The position numbers were made by a program, and so were the translations under genes. A stretch of DNA of 64,000 nucleotides from Terripilifer ovatus (lineage in GTDB: Bacteria; Pseudomonadota; Alphaproteobacteria; Rhizobiales; Beijerinckiaceae), in contig JARHVB010000086.1 of assembly GCA_029222685.1 (NCBI GenBank), forward strand, positions 414,414-478,413. Reading direction: 5' to 3'. Numbering within the stretch: the stretch's first letter is position 1; every line of letters starts with the position of its first letter. The notes below the pieces were generated by a model. That model had not been told where the DNA came from, ran no database searches, and saw only the letters and a list, made by a program, of their open reading frames with translations. Shown here piece by piece: positions 50,736 to 60,441 of this stretch.

Positions 50736-52010
50736 TTATTCCACGCTGGCGGGCATCCGCGCGGCCGACATCAATGGCTGCGCCACCTGATCGAGAAGCT
50801 GGCCGGCATTCTGCTCCTCGCCAAGCGACAGCGTCAGCAATTTTACGATCTCGGACTCTTTAAGCTGCAATGCGAGATTGCGGGCCGTCGTATAGGCGGC
50901 AATCTCGTAATGCTCGACGCGAAGCGCCGCGCCGATCAACCCCAGGTCAGCCGGGGCATCGTCTTTTTCCCTGCCTTCTTCCATGACCTCATCGCCCTCC
51001 TCGACGAGACCCGCCATGCCCTTGCAAGGCTTCGCGCGCGCCGGGCCGCCGAGCATCTTGAGGCTCTGGTTGAGGCGTTCAATCTGTTCTTCGGTTTCAG
51101 CGAGGTGCTGGGTGAAAAGATTCTGGAGCTGCGTGAAACGCGCGGCCTCGATCATGTTCGGCAGGGCCTTCTGCACCTGTTTTTCGGCATGCAAAATGTC
51201 GCGAAGCTGATCGATCAGCAGTTCCCTGATGAAGCTCGGATCGTCGAGATCGGCGCTGGCTGCCTGAATGGCTTCGTCGGCGTCCTCAGCCTGCTCCGTT
51301 TCCTCCGTTTGCAAAGCAGGAGATTGAACAAAGCGCCAGGGATCGCCCTGGTTCCAGGGCCCGCGCGTGTCGACTTCGCCGTGCTCGCCGCGGCCGGTGG
51401 AATCGTTGAAGAACTGATCGACGAGACCCGGCGTGGGCGCAATCTGACCGATGCTGAACGCCGGACGCCCCAGCGTTTCCAGGGCAATGGTGAAGGCGCG
51501 CATGTGGGTGATTTCGCGCGTCATCAGAAACTGCAGGGCGTCCTTGGTGCCGGGATCGCGGCAGAAATTGATCAACCGCTCATAGACAATCTTGGCGCGT
51601 GCTTCGGCCGCAATGTTGCTGCGCAGATCGACATCGAGTTCACCGGTGATCTTGAGGTAGTCGGCGGTCCAGGCGTTGCCCATGGAATTGTACAGATTGA
51701 CGCCGCCACCTCCAGCTATGGCGATCAAAGGATCGGCCTCAGCTTCTTCTCTTATCGATTTCATCGGCTTCAGATGCAGGCGAGCCAGCGTCCCGACGAT
51801 TTCCAGATGGCTCATTTCCTCGGTACCGATATCCATCAGCAAATCCTTGCGGCCCGGATCGTCGCAGTTCAGGCCCTGGATGGAATATTGCATCGCCGCG
51901 GCCAGCTCGCCGTTGGCACCGCCAAACTGTTCGAGTAGCATATTGCCGAAGCTTGGATCCGGCTCATCGACACGAACCGTATACATGAGGGATTTGACGT
52001 GATGATACAT
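50736..52010 (-). CDS. Manganese catalase fused to a DUF892 ferritin-like domain
   Basis: 424 residues. The N-terminal part (about 1-225) is a manganese catalase, with dinuclear-site ligands at E35, E65, H68, E136 and H169 (ANGELAAAMQY, GTEEMSHLE, AAEARAKIV, TREITHMRAF). An acidic linker follows. From about 275 to 424 lies a DUF892/YciE-like ferritin-fold domain (FIRELLIDQLRDILHAEKQV ... LRVEHYEIAAYTTARNLA). It should remove hydrogen peroxide without haem. GGAG precedes ATG 52010, and an exact EcfG promoter sits upstream. Confidence 0.87.
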   Translation of the reverse strand: MYHHVKSLMYTVRVDEPDPSFGNMLLEQFGGANGELAAAMQYSIQGLNCDDPGRKDLLMDIGTEEMSHLEIVGTLARLHLKPMKSIREEAEADPLIAIAGGGGVNLYNSMGNAWTADYLKITGELDVDLRSNIAAEARAKIVYERLINFCRDPGTKDALQFLMTREITHMRAFTIALETLGRPAFSIGQIAPTPGLVDQFFNDSTGRGEHGEVDTRGPWNQGDPWRFVQSPALQTEETEQAEDADEAIQAASADLDDPSFIRELLIDQLRDILHAEKQVQKALPNMIEAARFTQLQNLFTQHLAETEEQIERLNQSLKMLGGPARAKPCKGMAGLVEEGDEVMEEGREKDDAPADLGLIGAALRVEHYEIAAYTTARNLALQLKESEIVKLLTLSLGEEQNAGQLLDQVAQPLMSAARMPASVE

Positions 52011-52047
52011 GGAGGAGCTCCTTAATCGCATCGCGCGAACGGAGCCT

Positions 52048-52072
52048 AACGAAGGCTTTTCAACTTCGTTCC
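52048..52072 (-). promoter_or_regulatory. Sigma-EcfG promoter for the manganese catalase gene
   Basis: On the minus strand GGAAC (52072-52068), 16 bases, CGTT (52051-52048); exact consensus, 38 bases before ATG 52010. Confidence 0.8.
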
Positions 52073-52286
52073 ATAAATTCTCCCAATATATCAAATGTTA
52101 ATCCGGCCCCTTATAACCTATGTTATTTGTGATCGGCCGCCTCGAAGCTCATAGGACTCCTGCGCGAGACGATCTTCCATCGGCGGTTCTTCTCAGCTCC
52201 GCGCGGTCTTCTTGCTGGTTCGAGCTGGCCGGCGTATCACATACTCGCGCCGTTGCTGATTGGAGCGTAGTCTAACGGATGCCCGG

Positions 52287-53021
52287 ATGACCGACATGGA
52301 TGCCTACGAGCGCCTGATAAAAACGTTCACGCCACGCGACGATCTTTCATCTGATGATATTGCGCTGTTGCGATCGATGCCCCTGCGTATTGCGACGTAC
52401 GGCAAGGGAGAAGAGATCATCGCGCAGGATTCAGAGGTGTCTGAAAGCTGCCTGATGATGACTGGCTGGACCGGCCGTGCCGTGTACCTCGAAAGCGGCA
52501 AACGGCAGATCACCGCTCTTCACATTGCTGGTGACTTTGTCGATCTGCATGGCTTCACGCTCAAATACATGGATCACAGCGTCGTTGCGCTGACAGCGAC
52601 CCAGGTCGCTTTCGTACGTCACGACGAATTGAAAAAAATAACACATGTGTCGCCGCATCTGACGCGACTATTCTGGATGCTTACCACCATCGACGGCGCG
52701 GTTCAGCGCACCACGATTGCATCCTTGGGCCGTCGCCCGGCCCTTGAACGGTTAGGCCATCTCCTGTGCGAGCTGGATTGCCGCCTCTCCGTGGTGGGAC
52801 TGGCACAGGATCATCGATACGACGTTCCACTGGTTCAGGAGGAGCTGGCGGATATTCTCGGCCTCTCGGTCGTGCATATGAATCGCACCATTCAGGATTT
52901 GCGCAAGGCTGGGCTTGTCACCTGGCAGGGATCCAGGATCGTCATTCATGATTTTGGGAAGCTTACCCAATTTAGCGGATTCGACCCGCGATATTTGAAT
53001 TTCATCAAACGCGAGCGTTAA
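52287..53021 (+). CDS. Crp/Fnr family transcriptional regulator
   Basis: 244 residues. The N-terminal cyclic-nucleotide-type domain (LRIATYGKGEEIIAQDSEVS ... AGDFVDLHGFTLKYMDHSVV) and C-terminal helix-turn-helix (LVQEELADILGLSVVHMNRT then IQDLRKAGLV) are intact. There is no Fnr-type cysteine cluster at the N-terminus, so oxygen sensing through Fe-S is unlikely. Such short regulators are common near rhizobial stress genes. ATG 52287 gives the family length; TTG 52260 would add nine residues. Confidence 0.86.
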   Translation: MTDMDAYERLIKTFTPRDDLSSDDIALLRSMPLRIATYGKGEEIIAQDSEVSESCLMMTGWTGRAVYLESGKRQITALHIAGDFVDLHGFTLKYMDHSVVALTATQVAFVRHDELKKITHVSPHLTRLFWMLTTIDGAVQRTTIASLGRRPALERLGHLLCELDCRLSVVGLAQDHRYDVPLVQEELADILGLSVVHMNRTIQDLRKAGLVTWQGSRIVIHDFGKLTQFSGFDPRYLNFIKRER

Positions 53022-53266
53022 CGCTCCGGTTGAGCCAAATCCTGGGCAATCAGGGTCAGGGTCGCAAAGAACAGATAATGACCGGCTTCATCGCGAATTC
53101 GGACCGAGAATACGTGCTGATCGCCGTTGGGAAGCTCCTCATGGGCGACGTCCGGCAGGAGTTTGATGGCGGCACTGCGAGCTTCCTTGAGGTCCTTGAA
53201 GGTGAGCCCAATCTCGTCACGGGCATCGGTTTCGCCATCCCTGAAATCGAAATAATAGCGCGGCAT
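53018..53266 (-). CDS. DUF6894 family small protein
   Basis: 82 residues. MPRYYFDFRDGETDARDEIG with LTFKDLKEARSAAIKLLPDV and FSVRIRDEAGHYLFFATLTL is the DUF6894 pattern, a small soluble protein of unknown function that is widespread in Hyphomicrobiales. ATG 53266 is set by the conserved MPRYYFD start. Its stop overlaps the convergent Crp/Fnr gene by 4 bases. An exact EcfG promoter lies 31 bases upstream. Confidence 0.8.
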   Translation of the reverse strand: MPRYYFDFRDGETDARDEIGLTFKDLKEARSAAIKLLPDVAHEELPNGDQHVFSVRIRDEAGHYLFFATLTLIAQDLAQPER

Positions 53267-53296
53267 GAGAAATCCAACCGTAGAACCAGACCGCCT

Positions 53297-53321
53297 AACG
53301 GTGAGAGTACGGTTTCGTTCC
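53297..53321 (-). promoter_or_regulatory. Sigma-EcfG promoter for the DUF6894 gene
   Basis: On the minus strand GGAAC (53321-53317), 16 bases, CGTT (53300-53297); exact consensus, 31 bases before ATG 53266. Confidence 0.8.
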
Positions 53322-53453
53322 TTGGATGCCTGTAGATGGAACGACCGGACCGCCGGTCCAATGCCGAACATTTTTTTCCGTGCCTAACATAAGTTATTGT
53401 ACGAACGGTCCTGACATCTCCTAGGTGCATCTAACAATTGCTACGGGGCAGTC

Positions 53454-53681
53454 ATGAGTCAGGAACCGGAAGAACTCGGCCGAATTATCCGTGGCGACGT
53501 AGAAGAAGTCTGGTCGCTCGTCAGCGAAGACGGCGGCTCGGCCGTGGTCCGTTATGAAGTCGTCAAGGTGGCCGGTGACGAGCGACACGTGACTTACATG
53601 AGCCCCGCAGCCTTCAGTGCGTCCAATGCGCCTGAACCGATCAAGGATCGGCTGGTGCAGCGCGGGTTCGTCCCCAAATAG
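53454..53681 (+). CDS. Small hypothetical protein
   Basis: 75 residues, acidic and soluble (SLVSEDGGSAVVRYEVVKVA), ending RLVQRGFVPK. Not recognised. Divergent from the DUF6894 gene. No EcfG consensus lies upstream. The composition is protein-like, but the function is unknown. Confidence 0.5.
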   Translation: MSQEPEELGRIIRGDVEEVWSLVSEDGGSAVVRYEVVKVAGDERHVTYMSPAAFSASNAPEPIKDRLVQRGFVPK

Positions 53682-53699
53682 ATTCTATACCAATAGATT

Positions 53700-54206
53700 C
53701 TATAAAGGTCTCAACCAGTCGAACCTCTGCTCCTCAAGCGCGCGACCCCAGGTCGAGGCCGTGACCGATTGGGTCAGACGAAAGCCGTGGTTCTCGTAAA
53801 GCTTTCGCGCCGCCGCCAGGCCGGCGAAGGTCGTCAGCCAGCAATGGGCAATCTGCCGTTCATCCATGAACGCCATCGCCTGGCGCATCAGGGCCGTGCC
53901 GATCCCCTGCCCCTGCGCCGCGTCGGCAAGGATGAACCAGCGCAGATGGCAGCAAGCCTCCGGCGTGCCCCGCTCGCCAGCGTCAAGCGTCAGGGATCCA
54001 AGCAGTCGGCCTTCGCGGCTCGCGTGAAGGATCCGGGAATTGCCCTCCTCGCAACGCGGCATGAAGTCGGCGACGCCCGCCGCGACGATAGTCTCGAAGG
54101 CAGTGCCCAGGCCCCATTCACGCGAATAGTAGACCCTGTGCAGGCGGACGATCTCTTCAGCCAGGCCCGGCCGTGGACCATGGGCGAGTTCGATATCGGA
54201 CGGCAT
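53700..54206 (-). CDS. GNAT family N-acetyltransferase
   Basis: 168 residues. The acetyl-CoA binding loop is AAQGQGIGTALMRQAMAF (Q/RxxGxG/A), preceded by the strand LRWFILAD and followed by LTTFAGLAAARKLYENHGF. The acetyl acceptor is unknown. ATG 54206 (MPSDIELAHG) is the likely start, since the extension to 54281 overlaps the upstream ABC gene. It is 14 bases from the ABC transporter stop on the same strand. Confidence 0.85.
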   Translation of the reverse strand: MPSDIELAHGPRPGLAEEIVRLHRVYYSREWGLGTAFETIVAAGVADFMPRCEEGNSRILHASREGRLLGSLTLDAGERGTPEACCHLRWFILADAAQGQGIGTALMRQAMAFMDERQIAHCWLTTFAGLAAARKLYENHGFRLTQSVTASTWGRALEEQRFDWLRPL

Positions 54207-54220
54207 GACCGACAACTGGC

Positions 54221-56329
54221 TTAACCCGTGGCGGCGGGAACGAAGACGCCGTCGTCGCCGGCGTTCATTTCCACCCGCCAATCATGCATGGCGATGAGAG
54301 TCGATCTGTGACCGATGGAGACGATCGACGTCGCCGGCAAGTGCTGGCGCAGCATGGCGTAGATTTCCGCCTCCAGCTTCTCGTCGAGCGCCGATGTCGC
54401 CTCGTCGAGAAACAGCCAGTCGGGCTTGTCGAGGATGGCGCGAGCAATGGCCAGCCTTTGCTGCTCGCCGCCTGACAGGCGCTGGCCCCAGTTCTCGTCT
54501 TCCAGAATCCTGTCGGCCAGCGGCGCCAGCCGCGCCAGTTTCAACGCCTCGCGCACCTGTTCGTCCGAATAAGTATCGGCGGGCGCCGGATAGGTCGCCG
54601 CGGTTTTCAATGTTCCCGACGGCACATAGGGACGCTGCGGCAGCAGCAGCACGCGGGCGTTCTGCGGCAGATCGACGACGCCCTGTCCGTAGGGCCAGAT
54701 GCCGGCGATGGCGCGGAACAAGGTTGACTTGCCGGAACCGGAAGGACCGGTAACGAGCGTCGCACCGCCGGACTTGAAGCCAAGCGCAGGGGCGCGCACG
54801 ATCTCGCGCCCGTCAGGCAGGCGCAGGGAGAGATCACGCAAAGTGAGATCCTGTTGCGATTGATGCCGTTCCTCGATATGCGGCGGCGTCTTGCCGAGCG
54901 TACCGGCTTTGTCGAGCGCTTCGCTGAACGTCTGCAGACGATCGACGTTGGCTTTGTAACGGGCAACCGAGCGATAGCGGTCGATGAAGAAACTCAACGC
55001 GCCTTCGACACGCCCGAACGCGCCTGCCACCTGGCTCATCTGGCCAAGAGTCACCTTGTCGAGGAAATAATAGGGCGCGATGATCACGTAAGGCAGGATC
55101 GGACTGATCTGGCCGTAGAACGAGATGAACGTGTTCAGCTTCAGCACGCGCTTGACGATGCGATAGTAGTTCGCCACCAGGTCACGGAAGTGACCGCCCA
55201 GAATGCCCAGTTCCGAACGCTCGCCGCGCAGCAGCGCGACCTGTTCGGCATATTCGCGCAGACGCGCCAGCGAGAAACGGAAATCAGCTTCGTAGCGTTC
55301 CTGGGCGAATTCGAGTCTGACGAGCGGCCTGCCGATAAGATGGGTGATCCAGGTGCCGAAGGTCGAATAGGCAAGCGCGACCCAGAACGGCAATCCGGGC
55401 ACCACGATATTGGTGCCGGGAAACACGAACTCGGCCGGCATCGCCCACAGGATCAGCGAGAACGACACCAGGGTCGAGATCTGCTGGATCAGGGTAATCG
55501 AATAGGAATAGGTATCGAGGATGAAATTGCGCACGTCTTCAGCGATGCGCTGGTCGGGGTTGTCGGCGCCGTCGCCGATCAGTCCCATCCGGTAGATGCC
55601 GCCATCGTTGAGCCAGACGCCCGAATAGCGCGCCGTCAGCCAGCGCCGCCAGTTGATCTTCAAAACCGCGTCGAAGAAATATTCGATCAGATTGCTGGCG
55701 ATGGCGATGAACGCCCAGAACAGAAACACCGTCAGCAGCAGCGACCAGAACGCCGCCTGATCCTTGTTCTGGATGGCGTTGAACCAGTCGCGATTGAAAA
55801 AGCTGAGACGAACGCTGATGCCGACCTGCAATTGGTTGATCAGGACCAGGGTCATGATCAGCCCGGTGGCGAAATGGCGCTCGCGCATGCGCCGGATGCC
55901 GAACAGGCCGGTCGGCACGTCAATGTCTTCTGTCGCATCGAAATAGAGGTCGGCCAGCCGGGTGATCTGGCGGATCACGGGGATGAAGGAGATGCCGTAG
56001 ACGATGAGGCCGAAGACGGCGATGGTGACGCAGAGGCTGGCCGGCGGCAACGCCTCGGAGAGTGCCGCCGGCCAGAGGCCATAGGCACCCGCCGCGTAAG
56101 CCAGCGCCAGCAGCGTGAATTCCACCGCGAACAGCTTGGAGAAAATCCGCAGGAAAGTGGAAATCCGTGCGGCGCGAACGGTCGCCAGAGCAAGGGCAAG
56201 ACCGACGAGACCGACGCCGATCATCGTCGGATCGACGGAAAGGCCGAGAACAGCAACACTACCCTTGGCCGCACCGGCCACGATGCAAACGATCGCGGCA
56301 AGCGCAACAGCCAGACCCAGAAACTTCAT
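54221..56329 (-). CDS. SbmA/BacA-like ABC transporter, fused permease and ATP-binding domains
   Basis: 702 residues. About four extra hydrophobic helices lie at the N-terminus (1-120), then the ABC_membrane_2 domain (NRDWFNAIQNKDQAAFWSLL, RWLTARYSGVWLNDGGIYRM, NPDQRIAEDVRNFI). The nucleotide-binding domain has Walker A GPSGSGKST, signature LSGGEQQRLAIARA and Walker B WLFLDEATSALDE. It is a second paralogue of the protein at 18102 but with a longer N-terminus. It probably works as a dimer in lipid or peptide transport. The substrate is unknown. Confidence 0.88.
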   Translation of the reverse strand: MKFLGLAVALAAIVCIVAGAAKGSVAVLGLSVDPTMIGVGLVGLALALATVRAARISTFLRIFSKLFAVEFTLLALAYAAGAYGLWPAALSEALPPASLCVTIAVFGLIVYGISFIPVIRQITRLADLYFDATEDIDVPTGLFGIRRMRERHFATGLIMTLVLINQLQVGISVRLSFFNRDWFNAIQNKDQAAFWSLLLTVFLFWAFIAIASNLIEYFFDAVLKINWRRWLTARYSGVWLNDGGIYRMGLIGDGADNPDQRIAEDVRNFILDTYSYSITLIQQISTLVSFSLILWAMPAEFVFPGTNIVVPGLPFWVALAYSTFGTWITHLIGRPLVRLEFAQERYEADFRFSLARLREYAEQVALLRGERSELGILGGHFRDLVANYYRIVKRVLKLNTFISFYGQISPILPYVIIAPYYFLDKVTLGQMSQVAGAFGRVEGALSFFIDRYRSVARYKANVDRLQTFSEALDKAGTLGKTPPHIEERHQSQQDLTLRDLSLRLPDGREIVRAPALGFKSGGATLVTGPSGSGKSTLFRAIAGIWPYGQGVVDLPQNARVLLLPQRPYVPSGTLKTAATYPAPADTYSDEQVREALKLARLAPLADRILEDENWGQRLSGGEQQRLAIARAILDKPDWLFLDEATSALDEKLEAEIYAMLRQHLPATSIVSIGHRSTLIAMHDWRVEMNAGDDGVFVPAATG

Positions 56330-56424
56330 GCATCATCTCTCGCGCGAACATGGCCGGCGAGCGCCGGCCCGCATACGAGAATCAGCCAATTCAACGGAAA
56401 AAACCTATCACAGGCAGAAATTTA

Positions 56425-56805
56425 TCACAGATCTGCCGCCCGGCGAGCAGGAACCGGCTGGTGCGACGGCGTGTCCGCCTCGTCGTCGTCGCCGTCCTTG
56501 CCGGTGAACTCTTCGCCGTTGACCGAAGCGATCAGCCGGGGAGACGGCTTGAACGTCAGCACCCGCCGCGCCGTGATCGGATATTCCTTGCCGGTCTTGG
56601 GGTTGCGTCCGACACGCGGGCGTTTCGAGCGCACATGAAATGTACCGAAGGAACGGAGTTTCACTGTCTCCCCGGTTTCGAGGGCGCTGCAGACCTCGTC
56701 GATAGCTATTTCGACGATCTGCTTGGCCTCAACACGGGATAATCCCGGCCCCGTCACGTAAACCGCATGAAGGAGATCAGCGCGGGTAAGCGTCTTGTTT
56801 GTCAT
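56425..56805 (-). CDS. ihfA: Integration host factor subunit alpha
   Basis: 126 residues. LTRADLLHAVYVTGPGLSRV, VKLRSFGTFHVRSKRPRVGR and NPKTGKEYPITARRVLTFKP, with the DNA-intercalating proline region RNPKTGKE, define the IhfA type. It bends DNA sharply as a heterodimer with IhfB. An acidic tail of about 25 residues (GKDGDDDEADTPSHQ) extends beyond the usual length. Confidence 0.9.
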   Translation of the reverse strand: MTNKTLTRADLLHAVYVTGPGLSRVEAKQIVEIAIDEVCSALETGETVKLRSFGTFHVRSKRPRVGRNPKTGKEYPITARRVLTFKPSPRLIASVNGEEFTGKDGDDDEADTPSHQPVPARRAADL

Positions 56806-57256
56806 GTCTCATCGCCGCCTTTGATGCTAAAAAACACACAACAGTCGGCGACCCCGTCATAACGGGCCGCATACTCGCAGTGGAACATGAACGAGCCGCT
56901 GTATGACAGCGCATTCGTAAAACGATCCCCGGCCCCTGCCAGCATTGTTATTGGGGGAAGTGAACGCCTTTCAGCCATGTGTGTCAAAGGGAAAAAATCT
57001 GTGATTGTGACGCCCATGTTGGAAATATCTTGTTTTTTTACTTGAGCAGTACCAATTCAAAACAGCTTTTTGCGGTGTTTCAAAGTCATACTGCCGGCCG
57101 CTCGACAAGCCCGACGTAGAAGTCGGCAATAGCGCGCCGCCAAGTCAATAGCCGCGCCGCTATCATGCTGCATTTATCGCACCACGATGGTTGATTGGCC
57201 TGGCACGATGGGACTTCATCTGGCGAACACCTTGACCGTCCCTGTCATGCCGGGTC
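56806..57256. other. Gene-free stretch upstream of ihfA
   Basis: It must carry the ihfA promoter. A 71-residue frame (56802-57017, minus) overlaps ihfA by 4 bases but has no family features or ribosome site, and I do not call it. The remainder is AT-richer than the flanks. No clear motif is seen. Confidence 0.5.
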
Positions 57257-57292
57257 CAAAAAACAGGCCGCACCGGGTACGGTGCGACCTGT
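57257..57292 (-). terminator. Rho-independent terminator downstream of groL
   Basis: The stem ACAGGCCGCACC pairs with GGTGCGACCTGT around a 6-base loop. On the minus strand it is followed by TTTTTT (57262-57257). It lies about 115 bases past the groL stop and probably ends the groESL transcript. A TTTTT on the other side suggests it can act in both directions. Confidence 0.8.
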
Positions 57293-57312
57293 GACTTTTT
57301 GCAGAACCCGAA

Positions 57313-57406
57313 CGGACCTGGATTTCTTTTAGAAATCCATGCCGCCATTCACGTCGCGCCCTGCGCGACGTGAACATTCCAATAGAGGGGGCGGACCTGG
57401 ATTTCC

Positions 57407-57427
<21 letters not shown>
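57313..57427. repeat. Duplicated groL 3' end flanking an 11-bp inverted repeat
   Basis: A 36-bp segment spanning the last groL codons, stop and trailing bases (57392-57427) is repeated at 57313-57348 with only a few changes. The outer copy still reads MDF-stop on the minus strand. Between them TTCACGTCGCG / CGCGACGTGAA (57348-57374) forms a perfect 11-bp stem with a 5-base loop. Confidence 0.8.
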
Positions 57428-59047
<1,620 letters not shown>

Positions 59048-59101
59048 AACTTCAGTCTCCTGGACTTAACTGGCGAAAATTCGATTCAATCGATCTGGCA
59101 A

Positions 59102-59389
59102 TCAGGCGATGACGCCCATGATGTCGGATTCCTTCATGATCAGCAGGTCCTGACCGTCGATCTTGACCTCGGTGCCGGACCACTTGCCGAACAGAATCCG
59201 ATCGCCTTTCTTGACGTCGAGCGGAACGAGCTTGCCGGCTTCGTCGCGGGCCCCGGAACCGACGGCGACGATCTCGCCTTCCTGGGGCTTCTCCTTGGCG
59301 GTGTCGGGGATGATGATGCCGCCTTTGGTCTTCTCTTCGCCTTCGAGGCGCTTGACGACGACACGGTCGTGCAGGGGACGAAACTTCAT
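59102..59389 (-). CDS. groES: Co-chaperonin GroES
   Basis: 95 residues, normal length. MKFRPLHDRVVVKRLEGEEK, the mobile loop TKGGIIIPDTAKEKPQEGEI, and WSGTEVKIDGQDLLIMKESD are diagnostic. It caps the GroEL ring. It is the first gene of the operon, 80 bases downstream of CIRCE. Confidence 0.97.
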   Translation of the reverse strand: MKFRPLHDRVVVKRLEGEEKTKGGIIIPDTAKEKPQEGEIVAVGSGARDEAGKLVPLDVKKGDRILFGKWSGTEVKIDGQDLLIMKESDIMGVIA

Positions 59390-59469
59390 GTGAGCATTTC
59401 CTGTTGCTTACGGGGTGATGACCAACGAAGACTTTGGCGAAACCCCGGTTGCCTGATGGGACGGGACTA

Positions 59470-59496
59470 TTAGCACTCCTCCTCAGCGAGTGCTAA
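59470..59496 (-). promoter_or_regulatory. CIRCE operator (HrcA site) of groESL
   Basis: TTAGCACTC-N9-GAGTGCTAA is a perfect CIRCE inverted repeat. It lies between the promoter and groES, so HrcA represses groESL at normal temperature and releases under heat or unfolded-protein load. Confidence 0.95.
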
Positions 59497-59511
59497 TAGC
59501 TCCAAGCGGGA

Positions 59512-59538
59512 AGTATGGAACTGAGCCGCGACTGTCAA
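59512..59538 (-). promoter_or_regulatory. Housekeeping-type promoter of groESL
   Basis: On the minus strand TTGACA (59538-59533) is followed 15-17 bases later by a weak -10 (CATACT or TACTTC), just upstream of CIRCE. The -35 is exact; the -10 is poor, so confidence is moderate. Confidence 0.5.
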
Positions 59539-59796
59539 GAAGAGCCTGCGAAAGAAATTTTCGCCGGCCGGACATGGTTAACGACGGCGTGGCAGAGGTC
59601 TCGCCAACCCCTTATAATATATTGAAAAACATGATCTAAATAAATCAATCATGCGCCATCGGCCTGAGATGGCGGCGACCCCTTGATGGTGCCCGTCGGC
59701 ACCGGTTTAGCCGGCCCCGCGTCGGCGATGGACGGATTTTCCTTTCGCGGGCATTCTCGCAAGCCACCTCGCACCCTGCGACATGCGGAGCCTGTC

Positions 59797-60282
59797 TTGT
59801 CCAATCCCTCGCCTGAGCCCTCCTTTGCGACCGTGCCGACCGATCAGCTCGCCGGGCGGCCGGGCCTCGATCTTCTGCGCGACATGATCGCCGGCAAGCT
59901 GCCCGGCCCGCCGATCGCACTGACCTTGAACTTTACTTTGACAACCGTCGAAGCCGGCTTTGTCGTGTTCGAAGGCACGCCCAAATTCGAATTCTACAAT
60001 CCGCTCGGCACCGTGCACGGCGGCTGGGCCGCGACCCTGCTCGACAGCGCCATGGCCTGCGCGGTGCATTCCACCCTGCCGACCGGCCAGGCCTATACAA
60101 CGCTCGAGTTCAAACTGAACTGCGTGCGGCCCATCACGGTCGACACCGGACCGGTGCGCTGCGAGGGCCGGGTCATCAACGGCGGGCGCACCATCGCCAC
60201 CTCGGAAGGCAAGCTGCTCGACGCCAAGGGCCGCCTGCTTGCCCACGGCACGGAGACCTGCCTGATCTTCGCGGCGAAATAA
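59797..60282 (+). CDS. PaaI-family hotdog thioesterase
   Basis: About 161 residues. GTVHGGWAATLLDSAMACAV is the hotdog helix with the PaaI/YbgC-type active region, and LEFKLNCVRPITVDTGPVRC with RTIATSEGKLLDAKGRLLAH completes the fold. It probably hydrolyses an acyl-CoA, possibly aromatic, and acts as a tetramer in the cytoplasm. TTG 59797 has GGAG upstream and gives the family N-terminus. ATG 59728 or 59683 would add non-conserved residues. Confidence 0.78.
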   Translation: MSNPSPEPSFATVPTDQLAGRPGLDLLRDMIAGKLPGPPIALTLNFTLTTVEAGFVVFEGTPKFEFYNPLGTVHGGWAATLLDSAMACAVHSTLPTGQAYTTLEFKLNCVRPITVDTGPVRCEGRVINGGRTIATSEGKLLDAKGRLLAHGTETCLIFAAK

Positions 60283-60363
60283 AAAGCGAACGAGCTGAGC
60301 CGGCATTGCCAAATGCCGCGCGACGCAAGATCATCGGATGAAAGCCGCGCGCGTGAGCGGCGC

Positions 60364-60414
60364 AGAGCGGGATGCGAAAAAGTGGATACCGGTTTTTCGT
60401 GAGAATCCCGCTCT
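60364..60414. repeat. Palindromic extragenic repeat
   Basis: AGAGCGGGATGCGAAAAAGT and its inverse TTTTTCGTGAGAATCCCGCT form a hairpin of about 20 bp with a central TGGATACC. Elements beginning AGAGCGGGAT and ending ATCCCGCTCT are widely repeated in Bradyrhizobium-like genomes. It sits just before the NMT1-type receptor gene. Confidence 0.7.
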
Positions 60415-60441
60415 AAACTAGAAAATCCTTGGGGAGGATTT

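Noticed and set aside
54854..56638. 594-codon plus-strand frame
   Set aside because: Antisense to the BacA-like ABC gene, which has full Walker and signature motifs. The plus-strand product is low-complexity and charged.
56802..57017. 71-codon minus-strand frame overlapping ihfA
   Set aside because: No ribosome site, no similarity pattern and an odd composition; treated as the ihfA upstream region.
57163..57348. 61-codon minus-strand frame starting at the duplicated groL tail
   Set aside because: It reads the duplicated groL end in a wrong frame and continues through the terminator.
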